NCBI GenBank assembly: GCA_018500075.1
Contig: JAHBAN010000121.1
Coordinates: 1 to 39,819, forward strand
Source: Flavobacteriia bacterium
GTDB lineage: Bacteria > Bacteroidota > Bacteroidia > Flavobacteriales > Flavobacteriaceae
DNA: 39,819 nucleotides
Direction of reading: 5' to 3'
Positions 22,503 through 31,119 of this stretch are shown here, piece after piece (the first letter of the stretch is position 1; each line of letters begins with the position of its first letter). Made by a program: the position numbers and the translations under genes. The notes under the pieces are model-generated. The model was given only the letters and a program-made list of their open reading frames with translations, was not told the origin of the DNA and did no database searches.

Positions 22503-23378
22503 ATGGCGATTACAGCTGCATTGGTGAAAGAACTGCGCGACAGCACGGGCGCAGGCATGATGGACGCTAAAAAAGCCCTGACAGAAACAAACGGCGACAT
22601 GGAAGCCGCAGTTGACTGGCTGCGCACCAAAGGTCTTGCAAAAGCAGCCAAGAAATCAGGCCGCACAGCGGCAGAAGGCCTTGTGGCTGTTCAGGTTTCC
22701 GGCGGCAAAGGCGTGGCGGTTGAAGTGAACTCGGAAACCGACTTTGTTGGCAAAAACGCCGAATTCCAAGACATGGTTGGCAAGATTGCACAGGCCGCGA
22801 CAGGCGTGTCAAACGTGGAAGAGCTTGCTGCGGCCAGCGTCGGCGGCAAAGTTGTGGCCGATATGATCACAGACAAGATCGCCACAATCGGCGAGAATAT
22901 GTCCCTGCGCCGGATGGCTTCTGTTGAAGGTGACATCGTTGTTTCATACGTGCACAACGCCGCCACAGACGGCATGGGCAAAATCGGTGTTCTCGTGGCC
23001 ATGACTGGCGGCGACGAGAGCTTTGGCAAAATGGTTGCCATGCACATTGCTGCGGCACGCCCCGAAGCGCTGAACGAAGCCGCTCTTGATCCGGCATGGG
23101 TTGCCAAAGAGCGTCAGGTTCAGATCGACATCGCGAAAGAGTCAGGCAAGCCTGACGCCGTGATCGAGAAAATGATTGTTGGCCGCATGGCGAAGTTCAT
23201 GGCGGAAAACACGCTTCTCGGACAAGCCTTTGTTGTGAACCCTGATCTTTCGGTTGAGCAAGCCGCGAAAGAAGCGGGCGCAACGATCACAGGCTTCGTG
23301 CGTATGGAAGTTGGCGAAGGCATCGAGAAAAAAGTCGAAGACTTCGCAGCCGAGGTTGCCAAAGCCGCTCAAGGCTAA
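22503..23378 (+). CDS. tsf: Translation elongation factor Ts
   Basis: EF-Ts exchanges GDP for GTP on EF-Tu in the cytoplasm. The 291-residue length is typical. The N-terminal UBA-like domain has ITAALVKELRDSTGAGMMDAKKAL. The core contact motif is ETDFVGKN near residue 80. LRRMASVEGD and the coiled-coil C-terminal region follow. Two adjacent ATGs exist (22500 and 22503). AGGAG at 22491-22495 is seven bases before the second, which also gives the family start MAITA, so 22503 is chosen. It is co-transcribed with rpsB and ended by a strong terminator at 23402-23439. Confidence 0.97.
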   Translation: MAITAALVKELRDSTGAGMMDAKKALTETNGDMEAAVDWLRTKGLAKAAKKSGRTAAEGLVAVQVSGGKGVAVEVNSETDFVGKNAEFQDMVGKIAQAATGVSNVEELAAASVGGKVVADMITDKIATIGENMSLRRMASVEGDIVVSYVHNAATDGMGKIGVLVAMTGGDESFGKMVAMHIAAARPEALNEAALDPAWVAKERQVQIDIAKESGKPDAVIEKMIVGRMAKFMAENTLLGQAFVVNPDLSVEQAAKEAGATITGFVRMEVGEGIEKKVEDFAAEVAKAAQG

Positions 23379-23401
23379 GCTCTCTCTGGCCAATGTGATA
23401 G

Positions 23402-23439
23402 AACGGCGTCGCTCGCAAACGGGCGGCGCCGTTTTTTTT
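23402..23439 (+). terminator. Intrinsic terminator of rpsB-tsf
   Basis: A 14-bp stem (23402-23415 with 23420-23433, two G-T pairs, CAAA loop) is followed by eight T residues ending at 23439. It lies 24 bases after the tsf stop. Confidence 0.93.
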
Positions 23440-23553
23440 GTGACGTCCTGAACGCCTGAGCTGTGTAAGCGTCTTGGCCGATGGCCCATGTTTCATGGGG
23501 TTTTCATATACGATATTTAACATAATACATATTATGCGATTAACTGACATGGT

Positions 23554-23582
23554 AAAAAAGGGGCGCTGTGCACGCCCCTTTT
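23554..23582 (-). terminator. Intrinsic terminator of gcdH
   Basis: Read on the minus strand, GGGGCG and CGCCCC pair around TGCACAG and six T residues follow. It begins just after the gcdH stop. The other strand has four T residues, so weak bidirectional action is possible. Confidence 0.82.
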
Positions 23583-23584
23583 GC

Positions 23585-24808
23585 TTAGAAAAACGCCTGG
23601 AGACCTGTCTGGGCGCGCCCGAGGATCAACGCGTGCACATCATGCGTGCCCTCATAGGTGTTCACCGTCTCAAGGTTCATCGCGTGACGAATGACATGAT
23701 ACTCCAGCGTGATCCCGTTGCCGCCGTGCATATCGCGGGATTGTCTTGCAATATCAAGGGCTTTGCCGCAGTTGTTGCGCTTGAGCAGCGAGATCATCTC
23801 CGGTGCGGCCCGCGCCTCGTCCATCAGGCGACCCAACCGCAAGGCGCTGTGAAGGCCCAATGTGATTTCGGTTTGCATATCGGCCAGTTTCTTTTGAAAG
23901 AGCTGCGTTTGCGCCAACGGCCGTTTGAACTGGTGACGGTCAAGCCCGTATTGGCGGCCAGCGTGCCAACAGAATTCCGCGGCCCCCATAACGCCCCAGG
24001 AAATGCCGTAGCGGGCGCGGTTCAAACATCCAAAAGGCCCTTTAAGCCCTTGAACATTCGGCAAAAGAGCGTCTTCGCCTACCTCAACGCCATCCATCAC
24101 AATTTCGCCTGTTACAGAGGCGCGCAGGCTCATTTTGTTAGTGATTTTGGGGGCAGACAGGCCTGTCATGCCTTTTTCGAGGATAAAGCCGCGGATCTTG
24201 CCGCCGTGGGCGTCTGACTTGGCCCAGACCACAAAGACATCGGCGATCGGTGCATTCGAAATCCACATCTTTGCGCCGGTGAGCTTGTAGCCGTTGGCTG
24301 TCTTTTCGGCGCGGGTTTTCATGCCTGCCGGGTCTGAGCCGGCGTCGGGTTCGGTGAGGCCGAAACAGCCGATCAACGTCCCTGCGGCAAGGCCCGGAAG
24401 GTATTTTTTGCGTTGATCTTCAGAGCCATAGGCGTAAATCGGATACATCACGAGCGAGCTTTGCACGCTCATCATCGAACGATATCCGCTGTCCACCCGC
24501 TCAATTTCGCGCGCGACAAGACCATAGGCAACATAAGAGCTGCCCAGCCCGCCGTATTCCTCAGGGACAGTAATGCCCAAAAGCCCCATATCGCCCATCT
24601 CTTTAAAGACCTCTGGCGCCACGGTTTCATTGGCATAAGCCTCTGTAATTCTTGGCATAAGCGTGCTTTGGGCATAGCTGCGCGCACTTTGGGTGATCAT
24701 ACGCTCGTCGTCTGAGAGCTGGTCTTCGAGATAAAGCGGGTCTTCCCAGTTGAAAGCGCCAAGCTCTGGGGCATCTTTTGCTTTAAGTTCAGGGGTTTGG
24801 CTGGACAT
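23585..24808 (-). CDS. gcdH: Glutaryl-CoA dehydrogenase
   Basis: This FAD-dependent acyl-CoA dehydrogenase oxidises and decarboxylates glutaryl-CoA to crotonyl-CoA in lysine, tryptophan and glutarate catabolism. The 407-residue length fits GCDH. The FAD/substrate motif GCFGLTEPDAGSDP is at residues 148-161. Arg110 in VDSGYRS corresponds to the substrate carboxylate-binding arginine of human GCDH. Glu386 in VNTYEGTHDVHALILGR is the catalytic base in the GCDH-specific context. The ATG at 24808 is preceded by GGAG; the frame extends to 24865 without family similarity. It is divergent from a LysR regulator and has its own terminator. Confidence 0.95.
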   Translation of the reverse strand: MSSQTPELKAKDAPELGAFNWEDPLYLEDQLSDDERMITQSARSYAQSTLMPRITEAYANETVAPEVFKEMGDMGLLGITVPEEYGGLGSSYVAYGLVAREIERVDSGYRSMMSVQSSLVMYPIYAYGSEDQRKKYLPGLAAGTLIGCFGLTEPDAGSDPAGMKTRAEKTANGYKLTGAKMWISNAPIADVFVVWAKSDAHGGKIRGFILEKGMTGLSAPKITNKMSLRASVTGEIVMDGVEVGEDALLPNVQGLKGPFGCLNRARYGISWGVMGAAEFCWHAGRQYGLDRHQFKRPLAQTQLFQKKLADMQTEITLGLHSALRLGRLMDEARAAPEMISLLKRNNCGKALDIARQSRDMHGGNGITLEYHVIRHAMNLETVNTYEGTHDVHALILGRAQTGLQAFF

Positions 24809-24865
24809 ATTAAGGCTCCGTTCGCAGCTGATCATTTGGGTTTGTTTACCATGAAAAAAATGCAT

Positions 24866-24894
24866 ATAATAACGCTATATTCGCGCGTTATTAT
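24866..24894. promoter_or_regulatory. Perfect inverted repeat, likely LysR operator for gcdH
   Basis: ATAATAACGC (24866-24875) and GCGTTATTAT (24885-24894) are exact inverse complements with a 9-base spacer. The repeat lies 57 bases before the gcdH start and 17 bases before the LysR gene start. Position and symmetry fit a site bound by the divergent regulator; binding is inferred. Confidence 0.7.
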
Positions 24895-24911
24895 GATCTT
24901 TTGGAATATGT

Positions 24912-25817
24912 ATGACCCGTCGCTCCTCCCTGCCCTCGACCCATGGCCTCGCTGCCCTCGACGCGCTTGCGCGGTTGCAGAGTGTGACCGCTGCGGCGCA
25001 GGAATTGAGCCTGACCCAAAGCGCTGTGTCGCGCCAGTTGCAGGCGCTTGAGGCGCAGCTTGGGGTCGAGTTGTTTGTGCGCCGCGCCAAGCGCATCAGT
25101 CTGACAACGGCGGGTCAGCGCTATGCCGAGGAGGTGCGCCGCGCGCTTGATCTGCTGACCAATGCCGCGCTGCGCCTTCAGACAAACCCGGAGGGCGGCA
25201 CGCTCAATCTTGCCATTCTACCGACCTTCGGGATGCGCTGGCTGTTGCCCCGCCTGCCCCGGTTCGGCCGCGCGCACCCTGATGTGACGGTGAATATGAA
25301 CACCCGCCTCGGGCGGTTTGATTTTGCCGAAACAGACATGGACGCGGCCCTCAGTTTTGGCAATGGAGACTGGCCAAACTGCCATGCTTTGCGCCTTGAG
25401 GGCGAGGCCGTCTTGCCGATGGCCTCCGCGGCGTTCTTGCAAGCCGCGCCGGTCGCCAAGCCCGCCGATCTGATGGCCCTGCCCCTGCTTCATATCCAGA
25501 CGCGGCCCGAGGCGTGGCAGGACTGGTTTGCCGCGCATGGTGTTGCCGCGCAGGTCTTGCCGGGGACGCGGTATGACCAGTTTTCAACCATCTTGCAGGC
25601 GGCGCGCCACGGGCTGGGCGTGGCCCTGTTGCCTGAGTATCTGGCGCGCGAAGAAAAGGCCGACGGGCGCCTTGAGGTTGTGATCGGGCCGCCAAGCCCG
25701 AGCCGGGGCGCCTATTATCTCGTCTGGCCCGCAGAAAAGCACAACACCCCTGCCCTTCAGGCCTTTTGCGCCTGGATCAAGGAGGAAATCGAAGGCGAAG
25801 ACCTCTTACCACGATAG
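24912..25817 (+). CDS. LysR family transcriptional regulator, probable gcdH regulator
   Basis: This is a 301-residue LysR-type regulator of the GcvA-like subgroup. The N-terminal helix-turn-helix is at about residues 12-70 (GLAALDALARLQSVTAAAQELS, then SQSAVSRQLQALE-like TQSAVSRQLQALEAQLGVEL). The effector domain follows from about residue 90, with PTFGMRWLLPRLPRF, typical of GcvA-type proteins. Divergent orientation to gcdH with a perfect inverted repeat between them suggests it is the local activator, analogous to GcdR described in other proteobacteria. The 3' side is a gap of 178 bases without clear features, convergent with phoB. Confidence 0.9.
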   Translation: MTRRSSLPSTHGLAALDALARLQSVTAAAQELSLTQSAVSRQLQALEAQLGVELFVRRAKRISLTTAGQRYAEEVRRALDLLTNAALRLQTNPEGGTLNLAILPTFGMRWLLPRLPRFGRAHPDVTVNMNTRLGRFDFAETDMDAALSFGNGDWPNCHALRLEGEAVLPMASAAFLQAAPVAKPADLMALPLLHIQTRPEAWQDWFAAHGVAAQVLPGTRYDQFSTILQAARHGLGVALLPEYLAREEKADGRLEVVIGPPSPSRGAYYLVWPAEKHNTPALQAFCAWIKEEIEGEDLLPR

Positions 25818-25995
25818 CGGCTGTCGCGCGCTCCGATATATTCCGAACCCTCATAAGGGCTAGAAATCAGGGCTGTAGGGCAAGCTATAGGGCAAACAGT
25901 GCATAAAGCAGTATGGACAGACAGAAGACCATTTCGGGCAGCCGCAAACCCCAGCCTGAAAACCTAACCCCCAAAATCCAGCGTGGCCCACAGCC

Positions 25996-26685
25996 TCAGC
26001 CCAGAGCGTAGCCCGCGCCGCGCACCGTGCGCAGCGGATCGGATCCGCCGCCCTGCATCAGAGCCTTGCGCAACCGCCCGATATGAACATCGACCGTGCG
26101 GGTGTCGACATAGATGTCGCGCCCCCAAACGCGGTCCAAAAGCTGTTCGCGGCTGAGCACCCGCCCCTGATTTTCCAAAAAAGTGGCCAGAAGGCGGAAC
26201 TCGGTTGGCCCCAGTTTGATCGGCGTGCCCGCGCGGCTCACGCGGTGGCTGCCCGCATCTAGCAAAATATCTTCAAAGCTCAGCTCCTCACCGACCGAGG
26301 CAGGCCGCGTGCGGCGCAGCTCCTTGCGCACCCGCGCCATCAGCTCGGCCACAGAGTAAGGCTTGACCATATAATCATCGGCCCCTGTCTCAAGGCCGCG
26401 CACCTTGTCCAGCTCCTCAGAGCGCGCCGAGAGCATGATCACCGGCAGCGCCCGTGTCGACTTGCCGGATTTGAGACGGCGGCAGACCTCAAGACCCGAC
26501 ACATGGGGCAACATCCAGTCGAGCAACACCAGATCGGGCATGGCCTCATGCGCCATCAGGAGCGCTTCTTCGCCATCGGCGGCCTCAAGCACATCAAAGC
26601 CCTCCGATTTCAGGTTGTAGGCCAGAACCGCCCGCTGTGCGGGTTCGTCTTCAACCAGCAAAACAACGGGTTTTCCTGTGCTCAT
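25996..26685 (-). CDS. phoB: Phosphate regulon response regulator PhoB
   Basis: This is an OmpR-type response regulator (229 residues) that binds PHO boxes under phosphate limitation. The receiver domain has the acidic pair Glu12-Asp13, phospho-acceptor Asp56 in LVLLDWMLP and Lys108 in VKPYS. The C-terminal winged helix (about 130-229) has GPTEFRLLATFLENQGRVLSR-type strands and RTVDVHIGRLRKAL as the recognition helix. Its start overlaps the phoU stop by four bases (ATGA). It is the last gene of the locus, about 5.6 kb downstream of its kinase phoR. I see no strong terminator after it. Confidence 0.95.
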   Translation of the reverse strand: MSTGKPVVLLVEDEPAQRAVLAYNLKSEGFDVLEAADGEEALLMAHEAMPDLVLLDWMLPHVSGLEVCRRLKSGKSTRALPVIMLSARSEELDKVRGLETGADDYMVKPYSVAELMARVRKELRRTRPASVGEELSFEDILLDAGSHRVSRAGTPIKLGPTEFRLLATFLENQGRVLSREQLLDRVWGRDIYVDTRTVDVHIGRLRKALMQGGGSDPLRTVRGAGYALG

Positions 26686-27401
26686 GAGAGATCGCTTACA
26701 TCTGAGCTGGTGGAGGTGATATCGCCTTTGGTGCGGGCTTCATCGGGCTTCTGGCCGGTCACAAGATAGACCACCTGTTCGGCGATCGCGGTGACATGGT
26801 CGCCCATGCGCTCGGTGTTTTTGGCGATGAAATGCAGGTGCATACAGGCGCTGATATTGCGCGGATCTTCGAGCATAAACGTCAGAAACTCGCGGAAAAG
26901 CGCATTGTAAAGCTGGTCAATGTCGCGGTCGCGCTCGATCACATCCATCGCCAGTGTCGCATCCCGCTGAAGATAGGCATCGAGCGCATCCTTGAGCATG
27001 AGTTGCACATCGCGCGCCATGCGGCGCAAGGAGACATGGGCCTCCTCGATCGCCGGGAGCTGGGCCAGAACGCTGGTGCGCTTGGCCATGTTTTTGGCAT
27101 AATCGCCGATCCGCTCGAGATTGGCCGATATTTTCAGAACCGAGAGCACAAGGCGCAGGTCAATCGCTGTGGGCGCGCGCAGGGCAATCAGCTGGGCCGC
27201 GTCATCATTGATCCGCTCTTCCAGCGCATCAATCACCACATCTTTGGCGCGCACCTCTTCGGCTTTTTCCTCATCGCGCGCCGCCAGCGCATCGGCGGCG
27301 TCCAGAATGGCCATTTCAACCAGCCCGCCCATTTTCATGATCTGGGTCTGGATGTCCTGAAGGTCGCGGTCAAAGGCAGAGGCGATATGTTGGTCGTTCA
27401 T
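26682..27401 (-). CDS. phoU: Phosphate signalling protein PhoU
   Basis: PhoU is a cytosolic helical-bundle protein that links the Pst transporter to PhoR and keeps the regulon off when phosphate is plentiful. The 239-residue length and two PhoU repeats fit. Repeat metal-binding motifs of the ExxxD type are visible in DALEERINDDAAQLIALRAP and ERDRDIDQLYNALFREFL. KISANLERIGDYAKN and HFIAKNTERMGDHVTAIAE are the paired signature helices. AAGGAG precedes the ATG at 27401. It lies 11 bases after pstB and overlaps phoB by four bases. Confidence 0.96.
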   Translation of the reverse strand: MNDQHIASAFDRDLQDIQTQIMKMGGLVEMAILDAADALAARDEEKAEEVRAKDVVIDALEERINDDAAQLIALRAPTAIDLRLVLSVLKISANLERIGDYAKNMAKRTSVLAQLPAIEEAHVSLRRMARDVQLMLKDALDAYLQRDATLAMDVIERDRDIDQLYNALFREFLTFMLEDPRNISACMHLHFIAKNTERMGDHVTAIAEQVVYLVTGQKPDEARTKGDITSTSSDVSDLS

Positions 27402-27412
27402 GGCAGTGCTCC

Positions 27413-28216
27413 TTAACCGATCCGGCCGGTGATATAACTTTCGGTGCGCGGGTCCGAGGGCTTGGTGAAAATCTGCGAGGTATCGCCAAATTCGACAAGA
27501 TTGCCGAGGTGGAAGAAGGCGGTCTTCTGGCTGACGCGGGCGGCCTGCTGCATGGAGTGGGTCACGATCACGACAGAATAGTCGCGGCGCAGCTCGTCGA
27601 TCAGCTCCTCGACCTGTGCTGTGGCGATCGGGTCAAGCGCCGAGCAAGGCTCATCCATCAAGAGCACCTCCGGAGAGGTTGCAATCGCGCGGGCAATGCA
27701 CAGGCGCTGTTGCTGTCCGCCCGACAGCCCTGTTCCGGGCGCGAGCAGGCGGTCTTTGACCTCGCCCCAGAGCGCGGCCCGCTTGAGCGCGGTTTCGACG
27801 ATCTCGTCAAGCTCGGCTTTGGTGCGGGCGAGGCCGTGAATTTTGGGGCCATAGGCGACATTGTCATAGATCGACTTTGGAAAGGGGTTGGGCTTTTGAA
27901 AGACCATGCCGACCTTGGCGCGCAGCTGCACCGGGTCTACCTTGGCATCATAGATGTCTTCGCCATCCAGCAGGATCTCGCCTGTGACGCGACAGACATC
28001 AATCGTGTCGTTCATACGGTTGAGGCAGCGCAGAAAGGTCGACTTGCCGCAGCCTGAGGGGCCGATAAAGGCGGTGACGGTCTTATCGGCGATATCCACG
28101 CTGACATCCTTGATGGCGTGGGTTTCGCCATAATAGACCTGACAGTTGCGGGCCGTGATTTTGGGGGAAGTCTGGGTCACGTCTTGCTCCGAATTGGGGG
28201 CTGATGTATCATACAC
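27413..28216 (-). CDS. pstB: Phosphate ABC transporter ATPase PstB
   Basis: PstB is the cytosolic ATP-hydrolysing subunit of the high-affinity phosphate importer. It has 267 residues. Walker A GPSGCGKST is at 52-60, the signature LSGGQQQR at 164-171, and Walker B ends in LLMDEP at 185-190. NRMNDTIDVCRVTGEI is characteristic of PstB. No ATG exists in frame near the N-terminus. The GTG at 28216 has AAAGG nine bases upstream; a second GTG at 28180 with GGAG six bases upstream is a real alternative and would shorten the protein by 12 residues. It follows pstA by 15 bases. Confidence 0.95.
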   Translation of the reverse strand: MYDTSAPNSEQDVTQTSPKITARNCQVYYGETHAIKDVSVDIADKTVTAFIGPSGCGKSTFLRCLNRMNDTIDVCRVTGEILLDGEDIYDAKVDPVQLRAKVGMVFQKPNPFPKSIYDNVAYGPKIHGLARTKAELDEIVETALKRAALWGEVKDRLLAPGTGLSGGQQQRLCIARAIATSPEVLLMDEPCSALDPIATAQVEELIDELRRDYSVVIVTHSMQQAARVSQKTAFFHLGNLVEFGDTSQIFTKPSDPRTESYITGRIG

Positions 28217-28231
28217 GGGTGTTGGCCTTTC

Positions 28232-29599
28232 TTACCAGCGGCGCTCGAATTTGCGGCGCAAGAGGATGGCGGCGGTGTTCATCACGATCAGGAAGACCAG
28301 CAATACGATGATCGCTCCTGAGGCGCGCTCAACGAAGGCAGGGTCGCCGCGCTGAGTCCAGTTGTAAACCTGAACCGGCAAGGCGGCGGCGGGGTCAAAC
28401 AGCCCTTCGGGCGGGCCGGCCGGATATTCGCGCACAAAGGCAACCATCCCGATCAGGAGCAGCGGCGCGGTTTCGCCAAGGGCCTGGGCAAGGCCGATGA
28501 TGGCCCCCGTCAGGATCCCGGGCATGGCAAGCGGCAAGACGTGGTGAAAGATCGACTGCATCTTGGAGGCCCCCACGCCGAGGGCGGCATCGCGGATCGA
28601 GGGGGGCACGGATTTGAGCGCCGCCCGGGTGGCGATGATGATGGTTGGCAGGGTCATCAAGGTGAGCACGAGTCCGCCGACAATCGGCGCGGATTGTGGC
28701 AGGCCAACCAGATTGATGAAAATCGCGAGGCCGAGGATCCCGAAGACAATCGAGGGCACGGCGGCCAGATTGGAGATATTCACTTCGATCAGATCGGTGA
28801 AGCGGTTTTTTGGCGCAAATTCTTCAAGATAGATCGAGGCCGCAACGCCAAGGGGCAGAGACAGGCACAATACAATCAGCATCATATAGATCGAGCCGAG
28901 GATCGCCACGCCCAGCCCGGCGGCTTCGGGGCGGGTGTCGGAGGCGTCGGGAGCTGTGAAAAACGCCCAGTTGAACTTTGTCTCCAGCACGCCCGCCGCT
29001 TTGAGCTGATCGGCGAATGCGAGTTGCTCGGGCGAGATATTGCGGTCCAGAGCGGCGCTCTCCATGGTGACGCGGCCCTTGAAATAGCCATCAACCCGCC
29101 CGTTTGCGAGCAGGCTGAAGGAGACCGTTTGACCGATCTTCTCGGGCGAGGCCAAGACAAAGTTGCGCAGCGTCGCCGGCGCTTCTTTAGAGACCATCTG
29201 GCCGAGCGCCTTGGCCGGGAGTGCGGATGTGTCCACGCCGGCCTCCTCGGCGGCACGCTGCATGGCGGCCTGAATGAGCGGCGCATAGCCAAAGGTCGAG
29301 ACTTTGGCGATCTGGGCCAGATCGCCGCTGCCGGTTTTGTCCAGCTTGGCAGGGTCGAGAAACACCTCGACCTGAAGATAGGTCTGCTTGAACGCGCTCA
29401 GACCATTGGAAAGGATCGAGCCGAGCAGACCCACGAGCGCCAGCATCCCGAGTGCCACGGCCAGAAGGCCAAGGCGGCGAAAGCGTGTTTCAGAGGCGTT
29501 GCGCGTCTTGGTGCGCGCATCCTGCACAAGCAGTGAGCCATGCCGCTTGCGGGCGGCCTCGGGCGCGGCTGCGGCGGCGGCGGCGGTGATATCGTTCAT
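28232..29599 (-). CDS. pstA: Phosphate ABC transporter permease PstA, extended form
   Basis: PstA is one of two inner-membrane permease subunits of the phosphate importer. At 455 residues it is well above the roughly 290-300 of E. coli. The first 42 residues are cytosolic and basic. Helix 1 covers about 43-63. A soluble insert of about 160 residues (64-227, probably periplasmic) follows, matching the DUF3333-type extension known in alphaproteobacteria. The permease core starts near 228, with the EAA-type loop DAALGVGASKMQSIFHHVLP. Its start overlaps the pstC stop by four bases. Confidence 0.94.
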   Translation of the reverse strand: MNDITAAAAAAAPEAARKRHGSLLVQDARTKTRNASETRFRRLGLLAVALGMLALVGLLGSILSNGLSAFKQTYLQVEVFLDPAKLDKTGSGDLAQIAKVSTFGYAPLIQAAMQRAAEEAGVDTSALPAKALGQMVSKEAPATLRNFVLASPEKIGQTVSFSLLANGRVDGYFKGRVTMESAALDRNISPEQLAFADQLKAAGVLETKFNWAFFTAPDASDTRPEAAGLGVAILGSIYMMLIVLCLSLPLGVAASIYLEEFAPKNRFTDLIEVNISNLAAVPSIVFGILGLAIFINLVGLPQSAPIVGGLVLTLMTLPTIIIATRAALKSVPPSIRDAALGVGASKMQSIFHHVLPLAMPGILTGAIIGLAQALGETAPLLLIGMVAFVREYPAGPPEGLFDPAAALPVQVYNWTQRGDPAFVERASGAIIVLLVFLIVMNTAAILLRRKFERRW

Positions 29600-31056
29600 T
29601 CGTATTGCTCCCGATATTTGCGCACGACGGAAAGGGCAATGATATTAAGGCCCAATGTGAAGACAAAGAGGGTGAGGCCAAGCGCGAAGGCGACAAGCGT
29701 TTCGGGGCTGGCAAATTCGGTGTCCCCCGTGAGCTGGCTGACAATCTTGACGGTCACGGTTGTCATCGCCTCAAACGGGTTGAGGCCGAGCTTGGCCGCG
29801 GCCCCTGCCCCCATCACAACAATCATGGTCTCGCCAATCGCGCGGCTTGCAGCCAGCAGCACAGCCCCCACAACGCCGGGCAGCGCCGCCGGCAGGATCA
29901 CTTGCTTGATGGTTTCCGAGCGCGTGGCGCCCAGCCCGTAGGAGCCGTCCCGCATGGCTTGGGGCACCGCATTGATAATGTCATCCGACAGGGAGGACAC
30001 GAAGGGAATAAGCATGATCCCCATGACCAGCCCGGCGGTCAGAACCGAGGACGACGAGCTTCCCAGCCCGAGCGGCGAGGCAATATAGTCGCGCAAAAAC
30101 GGTCCCACCGTGATCAGCGCAAAGAGACCGTAAACAATGGTCGGAATGCCCGCGAGAACCTCGATCGCCGGCTTGGTGACCGCGCGCAGAGGCTTGCTGG
30201 CATATTCGGCCAGATAAATCGCGATCATCAGCCCGGTTGGCACCGCCACAACCAGCGCCAGAAAGCTCACATAGAGCGTGCCCCAGAGCAAGGGCAGGAT
30301 CCCGAGATCGGAGCCGCCGCGAAACTGCGGGTTCCAGACCGTTGAGAAAAAGAAATCTTTTGCCGGATACATCTTGAAGAAATTGATCGTCTCAAACAGC
30401 AGCGAGCCGAGAATGCCCACGGTCGTCAAAATCGCGACAAGCGAGGCCCCGATGAGCAAGGACAGCACAAATGTTTCGCTGGTGTTGCGCGCCCGCGCTT
30501 CAGGCCGGATGCGCAGCAAAGTTATCATAAAACAGCCAAGCGCCAGCGCGAGGGTCAGCACCGTCATCCAGAACCGGCCTGTGATCTCGGCGCCGCGAAA
30601 GGCTTTGGCCGCCTCAAACACCGCGCCCTGCACCTCTGAGCCGATGGCCACGCCCACATCGCCAAGCTCTTTGCGGATATCGCTGGTTTCGGCGCGCAGC
30701 GCCTGAAGATCATCCTCGGAGATATTTTGCGCCTCTTTCAGCGCATCCAGCCCGCCCGCGATCCGGCGCAGATCGGCCATCACAAGGCTGCGCGCCCCGC
30801 CCTCTGGAATGGCGCTATCGGGGACCATGGCCGAAATCCGCGTCTCGATCAGAACCGGCTGAACAAACAGCCAAGCCATGAGACACAGGAGGGCTGGCAC
30901 GACCGTATAAAGCGCAATGGTCTGGCCGTAATAGCCCGGCAGCGAATGCAGCCGCTGGCCTGTTGCCTTTGCCACCGCCAAGGCCCGCTTGCGCCCGAGC
31001 AGGTAGCCAACCACGCCGAGGCCCAGAACGAGAAGAAAGAGAGAGCTAGTGGTCAT
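29596..31056 (-). CDS. pstC: Phosphate ABC transporter permease PstC, extended form
   Basis: PstC is the second membrane permease of the phosphate importer (486 residues against about 320 in E. coli). Helices at about 4-22 and 48-68 precede a soluble segment (70-162) with a likely coiled coil around LRRIAGGLDALKEAQNISED. Another helix lies at about 163-182, then the permease core with LEVLAGIPTIVYG-like IEVLAGIPTIVYGLFAL and the EAA-type loop DGSYGLGATRSETIKQVILP. I chose the ATG at 31056, preceded by AGGA, over a longer frame to 31092. A hairpin in the pstS-pstC gap probably sets relative expression. Confidence 0.94.
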   Translation of the reverse strand: MTTSSLFLLVLGLGVVGYLLGRKRALAVAKATGQRLHSLPGYYGQTIALYTVVPALLCLMAWLFVQPVLIETRISAMVPDSAIPEGGARSLVMADLRRIAGGLDALKEAQNISEDDLQALRAETSDIRKELGDVGVAIGSEVQGAVFEAAKAFRGAEITGRFWMTVLTLALALGCFMITLLRIRPEARARNTSETFVLSLLIGASLVAILTTVGILGSLLFETINFFKMYPAKDFFFSTVWNPQFRGGSDLGILPLLWGTLYVSFLALVVAVPTGLMIAIYLAEYASKPLRAVTKPAIEVLAGIPTIVYGLFALITVGPFLRDYIASPLGLGSSSSSVLTAGLVMGIMLIPFVSSLSDDIINAVPQAMRDGSYGLGATRSETIKQVILPAALPGVVGAVLLAASRAIGETMIVVMGAGAAAKLGLNPFEAMTTVTVKIVSQLTGDTEFASPETLVAFALGLTLFVFTLGLNIIALSVVRKYREQYE

Positions 31057-31080
31057 GGCGCATCCTGCGAAAGAAGAGAA

Positions 31081-31104
31081 GGAGCGGCACATAAGCGCCG
31101 CTCC
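31081..31104 (-). promoter_or_regulatory. pstS-pstC intercistronic hairpin
   Basis: GGAGCGGC (31081-31088) and GCCGCTCC (31097-31104) form an exact 8-bp stem with an 8-base loop in the 63-base gap. There is no T-run of note. In binding-protein operons such structures commonly stabilise the upstream mRNA so the binding protein is made in excess. Confidence 0.6.
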
Positions 31105-31119
31105 GTGATGTGTAAAGGC

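Noticed and set aside
23521..23536. Palindrome CATAAT-ACAT-ATTATG between two terminators.
   Set aside because: It lies in an AT-rich gap between the tsf and gcdH terminators with no promoter partner; short AT palindromes are expected by chance there.
25818..25995. Gap between the LysR gene and phoB examined for a terminator or RNA gene (CCCT-CATA-AGGG at 25848-25859).
   Set aside because: Stem is only 4 bp and no T-run follows; nothing supportable.
28541..29536. A 331-codon open frame opposite pstA.
   Set aside because: Composition is that of an antisense shadow; no motif found.
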